Source of the DNA: Gammaproteobacteria bacterium | GTDB taxonomy: Bacteria > Pseudomonadota > Gammaproteobacteria > Pseudomonadales > Azotimanducaceae | Length of the DNA stretch: 45,030 nt | Direction of reading: 5' to 3' | NCBI GenBank assembly: GCA_028818795.1 | Contig: JAPPND010000023.1 | Span: forward strand, 1 to 45,030 | Shown here: one piece after another, positions 36,131 through 44,936 of the stretch | How the letters are laid out: each line of letters begins with the position of its first letter | How positions within the stretch are numbered: the stretch's first letter is position 1 | The notes under the pieces: generated by a model | The model's input: the letters and a program-made list of their open reading frames with translations, nothing else | The model's database searches: none | What the model was told of the DNA's origin: nothing | Program-made: the position numbers and the translations under genes

Positions 36131-36724
36131 CTAAGGCGGGTTCAGCAATCCTCGAACCAAGTCCCGAAATCCTACGTTCCCATCGACAACGCCGTAGCTG
36201 GCCAAAACCGAAAGCACGAAGTCGAGCAGGATCCCTTCGTCGTTAAGCGTCTCCGCATCGACGACAGGCAGGTCCGGATAGCAGGCGAGTATAGCTGCGG
36301 CGTACACGCCCCGACCGACGCGCTCGAACGAGCCGTCCTCCGCAAAGACCTTGACGCCGGCCAAGCCGCAGCTTGGCGAGCGGTCGGCGAAGATGTAGCC
36401 ATGAACATCGTCTAGCGCCCCGGCCACTTCCGATGCGTATCCCTTGAGGCGATCCGTGTAGTCCAGTTTGGGGTCGTCGACCGCGACCACGCGCAGCGCG
36501 GATTCCTCGCGGACAAGCTGGATCGGATTCCGCGGTACACCCATCCCGATGCCCACCTCCGGGCAGATGCCAACCAGGGTGAAGACCTTCTCAAGCCGTT
36601 GTCGCGGCCACGCATCGCCATTGTGCCCGCCGTTCCAGCGCACGGAACGTCCGAGCAGGCATTCGCTGGCGGCGACACGGATCGACCGGCCCGCCAACAG
36701 TGAACGGATGTCATCCGGCGCCAA
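36131..36724 (-). CDS. DUF523 family protein
   Basis: A 197-residue protein with the DUF523 pattern: ASECLLGRSVRWNGGHNGD near the N-terminus, ICPEVGIGMGVPRNPIQLV in the middle and RSPSCGL further on. These cysteines are the family's conserved ones and may bind metal or a cofactor. The biochemical role of DUF523 is not established. The start is TTG 36724, which has GGAG 7 bases upstream and lies 14 bases inside the end of the acyl-CoA dehydrogenase gene. The longer frame to 36877 is only the shadow of that gene. It is probably the last gene of the catabolic operon. Confidence 0.85.
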   Translation of the reverse strand: MAPDDIRSLLAGRSIRVAASECLLGRSVRWNGGHNGDAWPRQRLEKVFTLVGICPEVGIGMGVPRNPIQLVREESALRVVAVDDPKLDYTDRLKGYASEVAGALDDVHGYIFADRSPSCGLAGVKVFAEDGSFERVGRGVYAAAILACYPDLPVVDAETLNDEGILLDFVLSVLASYGVVDGNVGFRDLVRGLLNPP

Positions 36725-37619
36725 CGAGGAACTCCCAGACCGAATCGGCACCGCCGCCGGCCACGCGTCTGCCGAGTTGCTCCTGCCAATGGGTCTCGCG
36801 ACCGTATTCGTCGCGCCACGCCCACAGGCGACGGGTGAAGTGGTGCAGGCTGTGCTCGTGGGTGAAGCCCATGGCACCGTGTACCTGGTGGGCGATCTCG
36901 GCGGCGACCCCGGCCGCTTCGCCGACGCGCGCTTTCGCAGCGGCGACGGTCACGGCCAGGTGCGGGGACCCGAGGGCCATGATCGCGCCATCGCAGGCGC
37001 AACGCGCGGCGGCCACCTCGCCAGCCAAGATCGCGAGGTTGTGCTGCACGGCCTGGAACTTGGCGATGGGGCGGCCGAACTGCTCGCGTTCGGTGGCGTA
37101 GTCGATGGCCATGGCAAGGATGCGGTCGAGAGCGCCCACCATGAGCGCCGCGCGGGACAGTGCCATCCGTTCGTACAACTGCCCGGGCAAGTCCACTCGA
37201 TGGGCGTTTCGCATCTGGACCCGATCCCGGCTCTCGCCTGCGAGATTGACATCCTCGGCAACGTCGAAGTCGACGCTCATTTCGCCTTCGACGGTCACCA
37301 CCCGGTCGGCCGCTCGGCCCCATGGCGCAACGCCGCCGACCGCAATGGTGGTCAGGCCGGCCTCGTCAAGGAACGAATTGGCCATCAACACCTCGGCCAG
37401 GGGCAGCGGCGAAGCGTGTCGTCCGGCGACTTTCAGCAACTCGCAAAGGTCTCCCCCATCGGTACCCGACCCGGGGCTCCCGACGAGATGCAGGCCCGCC
37501 TCCCGAACGACATCCCAGAGGGCGCGCGGGAACTCGCCGTGCTCAGCAGCGTCCAGAACCCCTCGATCGACATGGTCCGAGAATATCCGTTCGGCGGTGT
37601 CCGCGATCAGGCGGTCCAT
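36711..37619 (-). CDS. Acyl-CoA dehydrogenase, short subunit
   Basis: A 302-residue FAD-dependent acyl-CoA dehydrogenase, about 80 residues shorter than classical members. The N-terminal helical region is present and the middle beta domain is much reduced. The C-terminal four-helix domain is clear (REQFGRPIAKFQAVQHNLA, then HQVHGAMGFTHEHSLHHFTRR). Short subunits like this pair with a full-length partner as alpha2beta2 heterotetramers, best known from steroid side-chain and bulky-acid degradation. The ATG at 37619 shares one base with the TGA of the full-length subunit gene, which supports a fixed-ratio complex. Confidence 0.9.
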   Translation of the reverse strand: MDRLIADTAERIFSDHVDRGVLDAAEHGEFPRALWDVVREAGLHLVGSPGSGTDGGDLCELLKVAGRHASPLPLAEVLMANSFLDEAGLTTIAVGGVAPWGRAADRVVTVEGEMSVDFDVAEDVNLAGESRDRVQMRNAHRVDLPGQLYERMALSRAALMVGALDRILAMAIDYATEREQFGRPIAKFQAVQHNLAILAGEVAAARCACDGAIMALGSPHLAVTVAAAKARVGEAAGVAAEIAHQVHGAMGFTHEHSLHHFTRRLWAWRDEYGRETHWQEQLGRRVAGGGADSVWEFLVGAG

Positions 37620-38752
37620 CAACGCAACCCCAGGCCTCGGGCGATCACGCCGCGCAGAATCTCCCGTGTTCCGCCACGCAGCGTGAACGACGGCGCATGC
37701 AGCAGCGTCTGGCGCAGGCACTTCTCGAGACGGACATTGCCCGGCGGGGCCTGCAAGCGCACCAGCTCGCCGAGCAGTTTCTCGAAGTCGTTGCCAAGCG
37801 ACTTGACCAGCGCGGACTCCACCACGGGGCTGCCGCCTTTCTGCAACATGCCGGCCACGGAGATCGACATCCGGCGCAACGTCATGAGGTGACCGGCCAG
37901 CCGGCCGATCAGTGCCGCCTCGCCGGGTGACGGTTCGTCGCCGACCGCGCGCACGAATTCGACGAGCACTCGAAACGCCGACAGGAACCGCTCCGGCCCG
38001 CTGCGTTCGTAGCCCAGTTCGCTGGTCACCTGCGTCCAGCCGTTGCCGGGTTCGCCGACCACGTCGTCATCGCCGACGAAGCAGTCCTCGAACACGACCT
38101 CGTTGAAGTCCTCGCCGCCCGCGAGGTTCTTGATCGGTCGAACGGTGACGCCCTCGCCGCGAAGATCGATGAGCAGTTGCGACAGCCCCGCATGACGGTT
38201 TTGCGACGGTGGTTCGGAACGTACGAGGGTGATGATGTAGTGGTTGCGGTGGGCGTCCGTGGTCCAGATCTTGGTGCCGTTCACAACCCAACCATCCGAG
38301 ACCCTCATCGCGCGGGTCCGAACCGAGGCGAGGTCGGAGCCCGAGTTCGGTTCGCTCATGCCGATCGAGAAGAAGCACTCGCCCCGGGCGATTCGCGGCA
38401 GGTAACGCTGGCACTGATCTTCGGTGCCGTAGTTCAGCAGCAGAGGACCGCTCTGTCGGTCGGCGATCCAGTGCGCGCTCACTGGCGCCCCGGCGGCCAG
38501 CAACTCCTCGGTCACCACGTAGCGCTCGAAGAAAGTGCGCTCACCCCCGCCGAAACGCTTCGGCCAGGTCATGCCGATCCAGCCGCGCTCCCCGAGTTTG
38601 CGGGAGAACGCCGGACTGTGGCCCTCGTTGAAGTCCGAGTTCGGCCAGTAGTCCGGCGGGAGTTCCCTGGCGACGAAGTCGCGAACCTCCGCCCTTAGCG
38701 TCTCGGCCTCGTCCGGCAAGCGGGTAGGTTCGAACAGCAGTCCGGCAAACAT
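37619..38752 (-). CDS. Acyl-CoA dehydrogenase, full-length subunit
   Basis: A 377-residue acyl-CoA dehydrogenase that introduces an alpha,beta double bond into a CoA thioester using FAD. It has the N-terminal helical domain (RAEVRDFVARELPPDYW), the middle domain signatures FFSIGMSEPNSGSDLASVRT and WVVNGTKIWTT, and the C-terminal domain ending FTLRGGTREILRGVIARGLG. The ATG at 38752 (MFAGLLFEP) is preferred to the frame's earlier start because a hairpin occupies the bases between. It is coupled by a TGATG overlap to the short subunit. Electrons would go to an ETF not encoded here. Confidence 0.93.
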   Translation of the reverse strand: MFAGLLFEPTRLPDEAETLRAEVRDFVARELPPDYWPNSDFNEGHSPAFSRKLGERGWIGMTWPKRFGGGERTFFERYVVTEELLAAGAPVSAHWIADRQSGPLLLNYGTEDQCQRYLPRIARGECFFSIGMSEPNSGSDLASVRTRAMRVSDGWVVNGTKIWTTDAHRNHYIITLVRSEPPSQNRHAGLSQLLIDLRGEGVTVRPIKNLAGGEDFNEVVFEDCFVGDDDVVGEPGNGWTQVTSELGYERSGPERFLSAFRVLVEFVRAVGDEPSPGEAALIGRLAGHLMTLRRMSISVAGMLQKGGSPVVESALVKSLGNDFEKLLGELVRLQAPPGNVRLEKCLRQTLLHAPSFTLRGGTREILRGVIARGLGLR

Positions 38753-38756
38753 CGTT

Positions 38757-38780
38757 ATTGGCGGGGCCAACCCCCGCAAT
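38757..38780. repeat. Hairpin in the leader of the acyl-CoA dehydrogenase gene
   Basis: ATTGGCGGGG pairs with CCCCGCAAT around CCAAC with one bulged base. The core resembles the inverted type B REP-like copy at 7276 (GGCGGGG, 5-base loop, CCCCGC). It ends 4 bases before the start codon and could affect expression of this gene relative to the upstream part of the cluster. Confidence 0.5.
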
Positions 38781-38905
38781 CCAGGACGCTACCCATGCGA
38801 TCCGGTTTTCGGCAGGCTACGTTCCAGAGCATCGAACATTGCTTTCGAACCCAACCGATGCGGCAGTATCTGAACCATGAAAATCCAGCGGCAGGCACCG
38901 AGATT

Positions 38906-40300
38906 TCACGATCCGGGTCGCGCTGCCAAGGCACGCTGGATTTCGTGCGCCACGAGCCAAAGCCGGTCCTGGCCCCAGACTCGAAGCCGTGTCTCTCCGG
39001 CGGCATCGAGCAATCGGAAACTCGGTACGCCCCAGAGTCCCAGATCGTACATCGCCCGCCGATTCGCCTCGATTTCGTCCCGCCAGGCGCGGTCGTTCCA
39101 GACATCCTTCCCGACGATGGGTTGGGCATCGGCCCATGACAGGGCTGCGGCTTCGACCACGTGGCGCAGGCCGGCGTCGGTATTGGTATTGATCCCCTCC
39201 CGGAACGCGGCACGCATGAACGCGCTCAAGAGCTCGACGCCGCGACCCTCGGCGACGGCCCAAGGGTAGAGGGAATAGCACCGCTCCACCGGGGCGCCGA
39301 CGGGTTCGTAGTAGCTGCCCCAATCGGTCAGGCCGCGTGAGCGCGCCTCCCGTGCGGCGTCCATGAAGATGTAGGTCCCCTTGGTACGGGTAACGGGTAC
39401 GCCGCGCATCACCATGGGCAGCACCGGCCGGACCCGCAGGCGTACGCCGGTGGCGCGAGCGAGGTCCACGGCCGCGTCGAACGACAATGCCGTATACGGA
39501 CTTCGCGCCGACGGAAAGATCTCCAACGTCATCGAGCCGTCGTCCTGGTGGGGTCCGTGCTCGATTGCCGGCGGGGCGCCAAGGACCCCCCCGCCGTCGT
39601 GGCTTGCGCCGAGTTCGATCAGCCGCCTCTCGAGGTAGTGCAGACGGTCCACGCCCCAGTACCACTCCTTGCCGTAGTGGAACATCGCGCCCGAGTAGTG
39701 GCCAAGGTCGGCCCGACGCCTCTCGCCCGACGCGAGAACCGATGCCGCGTCGGCCGCGGGCCGGTAGAGCTCGGCCAAGCCCTGCAACGCCTCCGCGGAT
39801 CCGGACCAGAGTGCGTCGCCGACGCGGGGTGCCGCGTCGACGAAGGCTCCCGAGTCGGTCACGACCCCGGCCAGGATGCGCGTTGCCAGATCCACGAGAT
39901 CTCGGTCGGGTGGATCCGAGCCTCCGGGGAAACCAAGGCCGTAGCGCGGGCCGATCCTCGCCGCGTCGTAGCGGGACAGGCCGAGCAGGAAGTCCGGCTC
40001 CGGCGCGTTCGGCCCGCGAGACGGGCCTACGAGGTGACAAACGAGCCGCACTTGGTAGCGCTCGACGAATGCGCCGAGCATCTGCGCGGCAAGGTGGCTG
40101 TAGCCATCGTCCACCTGGTGGAAGTATTCGACTACATGCGCGGCCGCCGCCCTACGGCGCTTCGCTTCCGCCTTGGAGCGACGGGCGGCGATTCGATCCG
40201 GGTCCGCAGCCCGGGCAAGCATCTTGGACATGACCCAGCGCAGCGGCGGCGACGGGTTCGCCATCTCGCTGCCGCGGGGGTTGGTGGGTTTGGCGGTCAT
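38906..40300 (-). CDS. Tandem DsbA/HCCA-isomerase-like protein
   Basis: A 464-residue protein with two thioredoxin-fold DSBA-like units. The first begins near residue 55 (HVVEYFHQVDDGYSHLAAQML). The second begins near 255 (DGSMTLEIFPSARSPYTALSFDAAVDLA) and ends GLWGVPSFRLLDAAGETRLR, then WGQDRLWLVAHEIQ. The second end is the hallmark of 2-hydroxychromene-2-carboxylate isomerase and kappa-GST-type members, which use glutathione in aromatic and polycyclic ring catabolism. No CxxC redox motif is seen, so isomerase or transferase is more likely than disulfide chemistry. It is 42 bases from the lactamase-fold gene on the same strand. Confidence 0.82.
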   Translation of the reverse strand: MTAKPTNPRGSEMANPSPPLRWVMSKMLARAADPDRIAARRSKAEAKRRRAAAAHVVEYFHQVDDGYSHLAAQMLGAFVERYQVRLVCHLVGPSRGPNAPEPDFLLGLSRYDAARIGPRYGLGFPGGSDPPDRDLVDLATRILAGVVTDSGAFVDAAPRVGDALWSGSAEALQGLAELYRPAADAASVLASGERRRADLGHYSGAMFHYGKEWYWGVDRLHYLERRLIELGASHDGGGVLGAPPAIEHGPHQDDGSMTLEIFPSARSPYTALSFDAAVDLARATGVRLRVRPVLPMVMRGVPVTRTKGTYIFMDAAREARSRGLTDWGSYYEPVGAPVERCYSLYPWAVAEGRGVELLSAFMRAAFREGINTNTDAGLRHVVEAAALSWADAQPIVGKDVWNDRAWRDEIEANRRAMYDLGLWGVPSFRLLDAAGETRLRVWGQDRLWLVAHEIQRALAARPGS

Positions 40301-40342
40301 CGTCTCAACGGCCAGTCGGCGTTGAGGCGATCTAGGCGGTAC

Positions 40343-41389
40343 TCAGGGATGCGTGACATGGATCGCGGTGCTTCCCGCCGGGAGCTTGAACTCGGTTCCA
40401 TCGCGCGTGAGGACGGTGCCGTCCGGCAGATCGTGCCGGTAGATCCGCTCCATCAGGTAGTTCGTGGGCGGCGGCACGAAGTGATACACGGCGAGCATCC
40501 GCACACCGGTTCGTGCTGCGAGCGGGCCTAGTTCGACGGCATGGGCATGGTAGGTCGGGATGTCCGAGAATATCTTGGCCGCGCGGGACGCGCCGACGGC
40601 AGTCGCAGCGGCTTGCATGGTGCCAACGATCCGCATCGACAACACGTCGTGCAGCAGCAGATCGGCACCGCGCGCCGCGGCTTCGAGGCTGTCCGTCACG
40701 ACCGTGTCTCCGCTGACGACCACCGACCGGCCGCGGTAGTCGAAACGGTAGCCGTACGCCGGCGTGATCGGCTCGTGGTTTACGGCAAACGCGGTGATCA
40801 CGAGCCCGTTCTCTTCAACGACGATCCCCGGTTCGACGGTCGCGGCGTGCATTACACCCAGTTCCGGGGCCAGAAGGTGGATGCCGTGATGGGCAACCCG
40901 GAACCCTCGATCCAAGGCGAGAACCTCGTTGTACCCCCCGACAACCCTGTCGACGCCTGCCGGGCCGAGGATTCGCATTGGCTCGCCCCGGCCCCTGACC
41001 CAGGACGCCAGGTTCATGTCGGGGATGCCGGTGATGTGGTCGCTATGCAGGTGCGTGAGCAGAAGGGCACGCAGGTGGCCCATCGGTTGACCGTGCAACT
41101 GCATGACGGCAGCCGAGCCAGCACCCGAATCCACGAGGTACAGCGATGCCCCTGCCGTGACCGCAACACAGGCCTGCGCCCGGCCCGGCAGCGGGGAGCC
41201 GGAGCCGCACACGAATACGCGCAGGCCGTCGTACTCGGCGGGCACCGCCCGCGCGGCGATTCCCGCAGTGGCACGCTCCAGAGCGAGATTCTGACCGTGC
41301 CGAGTGCCGAGTACGTAGTAGGCGGCAAGGCCCGCGATCAGCGCCAATCCGATGACCGCGGCCACGACGATACGCACTGCTTTGCCCAC
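40343..41389 (-). CDS. Membrane-anchored metallo-beta-lactamase-fold hydrolase
   Basis: A 348-residue hydrolase. Residues 6-28 form a signal anchor (IVVAAVIGLALIAGLAAYYVLG), so the enzyme faces the periplasm. The lactamase fold is RNase Z/arylsulfatase-like in style, with the metal motif THLHSDH (H113, H115, D117, H118), further ligands in AVNHEPITP and VVSGDTVVTD, and a final HAHAVELG. Such proteins hydrolyse esters, lactones or phosphodiesters with two zinc ions. It lies 10 bases after the TRAP large permease gene, so it is probably in the same transcript and may act on the transported compound. Confidence 0.88.
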   Translation of the reverse strand: MGKAVRIVVAAVIGLALIAGLAAYYVLGTRHGQNLALERATAGIAARAVPAEYDGLRVFVCGSGSPLPGRAQACVAVTAGASLYLVDSGAGSAAVMQLHGQPMGHLRALLLTHLHSDHITGIPDMNLASWVRGRGEPMRILGPAGVDRVVGGYNEVLALDRGFRVAHHGIHLLAPELGVMHAATVEPGIVVEENGLVITAFAVNHEPITPAYGYRFDYRGRSVVVSGDTVVTDSLEAAARGADLLLHDVLSMRIVGTMQAAATAVGASRAAKIFSDIPTYHAHAVELGPLAARTGVRMLAVYHFVPPPTNYLMERIYRHDLPDGTVLTRDGTEFKLPAGSTAIHVTHP

Positions 41390-41399
41390 GCAGTCCCTC

Positions 41400-42671
41400 C
41401 TATAGGAACCAGAGCGAGAGCGCGGGAACGTAGGTGATGATGAGAACAGCCATCAGGAGTACGACCATGAACGGCAGACATGCCGCGTAGAGTTCGAGCA
41501 CGGGGCGGTCGAATCGGTAGCTGGCGATGAAAAGGTTCATGCCGATGGGCGGCGTGAAGTACCCGATCTGCAGGTTCGCGAGGAAGATGACGCCCAAGTG
41601 GATCGGGTGGATGCCGTAGCCGGCGGCAACGGGAAGCAGCAGCGGCACCATGATGATGATGGCGGCGAAGATGTCGAGGATCGCGCCGAGCAACAGCAGA
41701 AGGATGTTGAGCAGCAGTAGGAACGTGAGCGGGCTAGAGACGTGCTCCTGCATGAATTCGAACAGCGCCTGGGGAACCTGGGCATCCACCAGGAAGTTGG
41801 TGAACGCGAGCGCCACGCCGAGGATGAGCAGGATGCTGCCGACCATCACCATCGACTCGCGGACCACCCGCGGTAACGCGCGCAACGAGACCTCCCGGTA
41901 CAGGGCGACTTCGGCGATCAGCACGTAGACCGCCGTCATCGCGGCCGCTTCGGAGATCACGAAGTAGCCGGAGTAGATGCCGCCGAGCACCACGAAGGGC
42001 AACGGGATCTCCCACCGGGCCGCTTTCACCGCACGCCACACCTCCCCCGCGTCGAACCGGCTGCGTGGCACATCGCCGTGAAACATGATCGTCCATCCGG
42101 AGAGCAGGACGACCATTAGCAACGCGGGGCCCAAGCCGCCCAGGAAGAGCTGCTGGATGGAGAACGGCTCGCCCACGTCCATCTGCTGGGCCACCACGCC
42201 GTAGAGGATGAGCGGCACAGACGGGACGATCAGCACGCCAAGGCTTCCCGACGTGGTCACTAGGCCGAGGCTGTAGCGTTCCCGGTACCCGCTCGACGTG
42301 AGCATGGGCAGGAGCAGCGCACCGAGCGCCACGATGGTGACGCCGGACGCGCCGGTCAACGCGGTGAACAGTGCGCAGGCGATGAAGCCCACGATGGCGA
42401 GTCCGGCGGGCATCCACCCGAACAGCGCCCGGATCAGCGCCATCAGGCGCTCCGAGGACTTGGCCTCCGCCATCAGGTAGCCGGCGAAGGTGAAAAACGG
42501 CAGCGCCGCCAGAAGCTGCTTGTCCGTCAGGTCGTAGATGTTTATCGCCACCGCGGCGAGATCGACGCCGACGGCCAGGAACCCCAGCATGGCCGCCGCC
42601 AGCACCACCGCGAACAACGGTGCGCCGAGGAGCGCCATCAGCACCACCAGCGCAACGCCTGCCCAGATCAC
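41400..42671 (-). CDS. TRAP transporter large permease (DctM type)
   Basis: A 423-residue membrane protein with about 12 hydrophobic helices, the ion-coupled transport subunit of a TRAP uptake system. Family features include PFFTFAGYLMAEAKSSERL, the GASGVTIVALGALLLPML segment and GYFTPPIGMNLF. It starts at GTG 42671, which overlaps the small permease TGA by 4 bases (GTGA); the frame open to 42848 is an arginine-rich shadow. Together with the small permease, the binding protein and the TatT component it would import an organic acid using the sodium gradient. Confidence 0.95.
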   Translation of the reverse strand: MIWAGVALVVLMALLGAPLFAVVLAAAMLGFLAVGVDLAAVAINIYDLTDKQLLAALPFFTFAGYLMAEAKSSERLMALIRALFGWMPAGLAIVGFIACALFTALTGASGVTIVALGALLLPMLTSSGYRERYSLGLVTTSGSLGVLIVPSVPLILYGVVAQQMDVGEPFSIQQLFLGGLGPALLMVVLLSGWTIMFHGDVPRSRFDAGEVWRAVKAARWEIPLPFVVLGGIYSGYFVISEAAAMTAVYVLIAEVALYREVSLRALPRVVRESMVMVGSILLILGVALAFTNFLVDAQVPQALFEFMQEHVSSPLTFLLLLNILLLLLGAILDIFAAIIIMVPLLLPVAAGYGIHPIHLGVIFLANLQIGYFTPPIGMNLFIASYRFDRPVLELYAACLPFMVVLLMAVLIITYVPALSLWFL

Positions 42672-43144
42672 CGCGCTGCCCTCGGTTTCGGCCAAACGGC
42701 GTGACGAACATAGCGCAACGCCATGACTGCGGCGGCGGCGGGAATGATGGTCTCGCAGACCCATGCCGGCACCGCGCCGACGCCGGGCGTTCCGTCGATG
42801 AAGTCCCAGCGAATGAACTCGATGGAGAACCAGCCGAGCGCAGCGCACACGCAGGCCGTGAACAACGCGGTGGCCCGGGCCGCGACGGCCTGCAACTCCG
42901 GTCCGCCGAAGCGCGAGACGATGTCGATGCGGATGTGACTGTCGGCGCCGGAGGCCACCGCTCCGCCGACCATGGTCAGCCAGAGGACGGCCATCTGGAT
43001 GAACTCCTCGCCCCAGACCACGCCCGCCCCGAACGCGTTGCGCGCGACGATCTGGTAGACCGCGACGCCGAGCATCGCGGCGAGGAAAAACACGAGCAGG
43101 CAGGTCTCGGCAACCTCGATGGTGCGACGCAGCCGCTCCGGCAT
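42668..43144 (-). CDS. TRAP transporter small permease (DctQ type)
   Basis: A 158-residue protein with four hydrophobic helices (about residues 15-35, 48-66, 88-108 and 128-148), the expected layout of the TRAP Q subunit. The characteristic WGEEFIQMAVLWLTMVGGAV segment follows helix 1. The ATG at 43144 comes 2 bases after the binding-protein stop, and the gene ends inside the M-subunit start. Confidence 0.93.
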   Translation of the reverse strand: MPERLRRTIEVAETCLLVFFLAAMLGVAVYQIVARNAFGAGVVWGEEFIQMAVLWLTMVGGAVASGADSHIRIDIVSRFGGPELQAVAARATALFTACVCAALGWFSIEFIRWDFIDGTPGVGAVPAWVCETIIPAAAAVMALRYVRHAVWPKPRAAR

Positions 43145-43146
43145 GT

Positions 43147-44205
43147 CTAGCGTCCGGCGACGGAAGACGTCTTGATGCTCGGATTCCCCGCCTGCCTGCT
43201 TCGGATTTCGGCGAGCACGGCCTGCAGCTTGGCGTACATCGGCTGGCTCACGATGCCTTCCTCGACCCAGATTCTCGTTGCGTCGAGGGCAGCCGCGCGC
43301 CACGCATCGACCTCCTCCGCCTTGGGTTCAAGGAACTCAAGTCCCTGGTTCGCCAGCGCGCTCCACGCGGCGTCGTGATCCGCTCGGCTACGCCGGTCGG
43401 CCTCGGCGACCGCCGCGGACAGAATCCGGTGCAACGCCGCCCGATCGGCGCCGTCCACGTCCCTCAAGCTTCGCTCGTAGATGACGAATGGACTGTAGAT
43501 GTACATGAAGGGCAGGTCGAGGACGTATTCGAGCCGCGTGTGCCAAAGCAGCGGCAGCACGACCACGGGCGGTGCCGCCACGGTGTCGATCACCCCCGTG
43601 GTAAGGCTCGGCAACACTTCGCCGATGGTCAGCGCGATCGGCTTGATCTTGAAGGCTTCCAGCAGGCGAATCGACGGGATGTCGCCCTTCGGCGCCCAGA
43701 CCTTCAGCCGACGAGCATCCGCCAACGAGCGCGCCGCCCGTGTGCTCATGGCGTACGCCATACCGAGTTCGGCGATGCCGTAGGTCGTGTAGCCGGCATC
43801 TCCGAGTCCCTTGATCAGGTCCGCGTCCAAGGCCCGCCGCACCGCATCCACCTCGTCCATGCTGCGGAAAGCCATGGGCAGGTTGTAGAGCTCGATGTCC
43901 GGGTAGCTGCGTCCGATGACCCCTGTGCGGATACTTCCGCCGTGCAGTTGGCCGATGCGCATCTTGCGCATCACGTCCCGGTCGTCGCCCTGGGAACCGC
44001 CCGGATAGAACTTGAGCTTCACGCGTCCCTCCGTGGCTTTCGCCACGTCGGTGCCGGCTTGGCGCAGCAGCTTCATCCACGCGGTTCCATCGGGAGCGCT
44101 CGTGGCTATCTTCAGTTCCTTGGCGACGGACGATTGCGCCGCGACCAACGCGATGGCGGCCATCGCCGTCGCAAGGGTCGCGAGAAAACGGCTAGAAGTA
44201 GTCAT
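43147..44205 (-). CDS. TRAP transporter substrate-binding protein (DctP type)
   Basis: A 352-residue periplasmic binding protein. The ATG at 44205 starts a signal peptide (SSRFLATLATAMAAIALVAAQ, cleavage near SSVAKE). Mature sequence shows the DctP pattern ATSAPDGTAWMKLLRQAG, GRVKLKFYPGGSQGDDRDVM, MRIGQLHGG, and the ligand-binding region LKVWAPKGDIPSIRLLEAFK. It overlaps the TatT gene by 14 bases, so the T component is made from the same transcript. Association with TatT is typical of TRAP systems predicted to carry hydrophobic ligands. Confidence 0.93.
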   Translation of the reverse strand: MTTSSRFLATLATAMAAIALVAAQSSVAKELKIATSAPDGTAWMKLLRQAGTDVAKATEGRVKLKFYPGGSQGDDRDVMRKMRIGQLHGGSIRTGVIGRSYPDIELYNLPMAFRSMDEVDAVRRALDADLIKGLGDAGYTTYGIAELGMAYAMSTRAARSLADARRLKVWAPKGDIPSIRLLEAFKIKPIALTIGEVLPSLTTGVIDTVAAPPVVVLPLLWHTRLEYVLDLPFMYIYSPFVIYERSLRDVDGADRAALHRILSAAVAEADRRSRADHDAAWSALANQGLEFLEPKAEEVDAWRAAALDATRIWVEEGIVSQPMYAKLQAVLAEIRSRQAGNPSIKTSSVAGR

Positions 44206-44936
44206 CGGAAGACTCCAGCAACGCACGGGCTTCCTCCTGTGCGATCGTATTCATGAGGGTGAGTCCCGGCGCCCGGGGGTCGGCCGAGAGTACTTCCGTC
44301 AACAGCCGGTCGTGCAGGTCGCGGTCCAAGACCATCCGGGCGTAAGACTCCGCGTAGAAGACCTTGGCCATCAGGTGCCGGCCGGCGGTGAGTTCGATGA
44401 CGCGCTCGAAGTGCTCGCGGCCCGTCTCGGGGCGTCCGCCCGACGACGGCGGCAGAAGCGTCTCGAACACGCCCAGGTAGAGCCTCGGGCCGCCGTGGTC
44501 GTGGGCTTCGTCCAACTCCGCCACGCGATGCAGAATTGGCTTGATCCGGGCGAGGTCCGCAATCGCGTTCCAGTCGTCGGCATGGGCCTGGATCCATCCC
44601 GCCCAGGCGGTCGCCAAGGCGTACGCGGCCGGCACATCCTCCCGTTGCAGCGCCATCGTGTGGCGTTCAAGATCCGCGAAATTCAACGTGCGCACTTCGC
44701 AGGTCCAGGCGATGTCCAGACAGGTGGCGCGGAGCGCGAAATCGAACGCCTTGGTCGCAAAGGCCCGCCGCCGCGAGTCGTCGGCCACGAACGCGGTGGC
44801 GTAGGCGCCGTTCAGGGACGCTGCGGCGCGCAGCAGGTCGGCATTCTTCCGGCTTCTGCGCAACAGGGCATCGAGCATGATGAGGTACGCGGGAGCGCCG
44901 TCGCGCACGGTCGCCGGATCGTCGCTTTCGAGTATC
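44192..44936 (-). CDS. TRAP-associated TatT component, 5' end missing
   Basis: About 248 reliable residues of a helical, repeat-containing TatT-family protein (TRAP-associated periplasmic trimer, related to Treponema Tp0956). Visible features are HTMALQREDVPAAYALATAW, HVAELDEAHDHGGPRLYLG-like sequence and HLMAKVFYAESYARMV near the C-terminus. TatT trimers sit beside P subunits and are thought to hand over hydrophobic ligands. The signal or lipobox region is missing because the frame runs into the low-complexity end of the window. The N-terminal residues that frame predicts (MVGLGGWWAPLLGG) should not be trusted. Confidence 0.82.
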
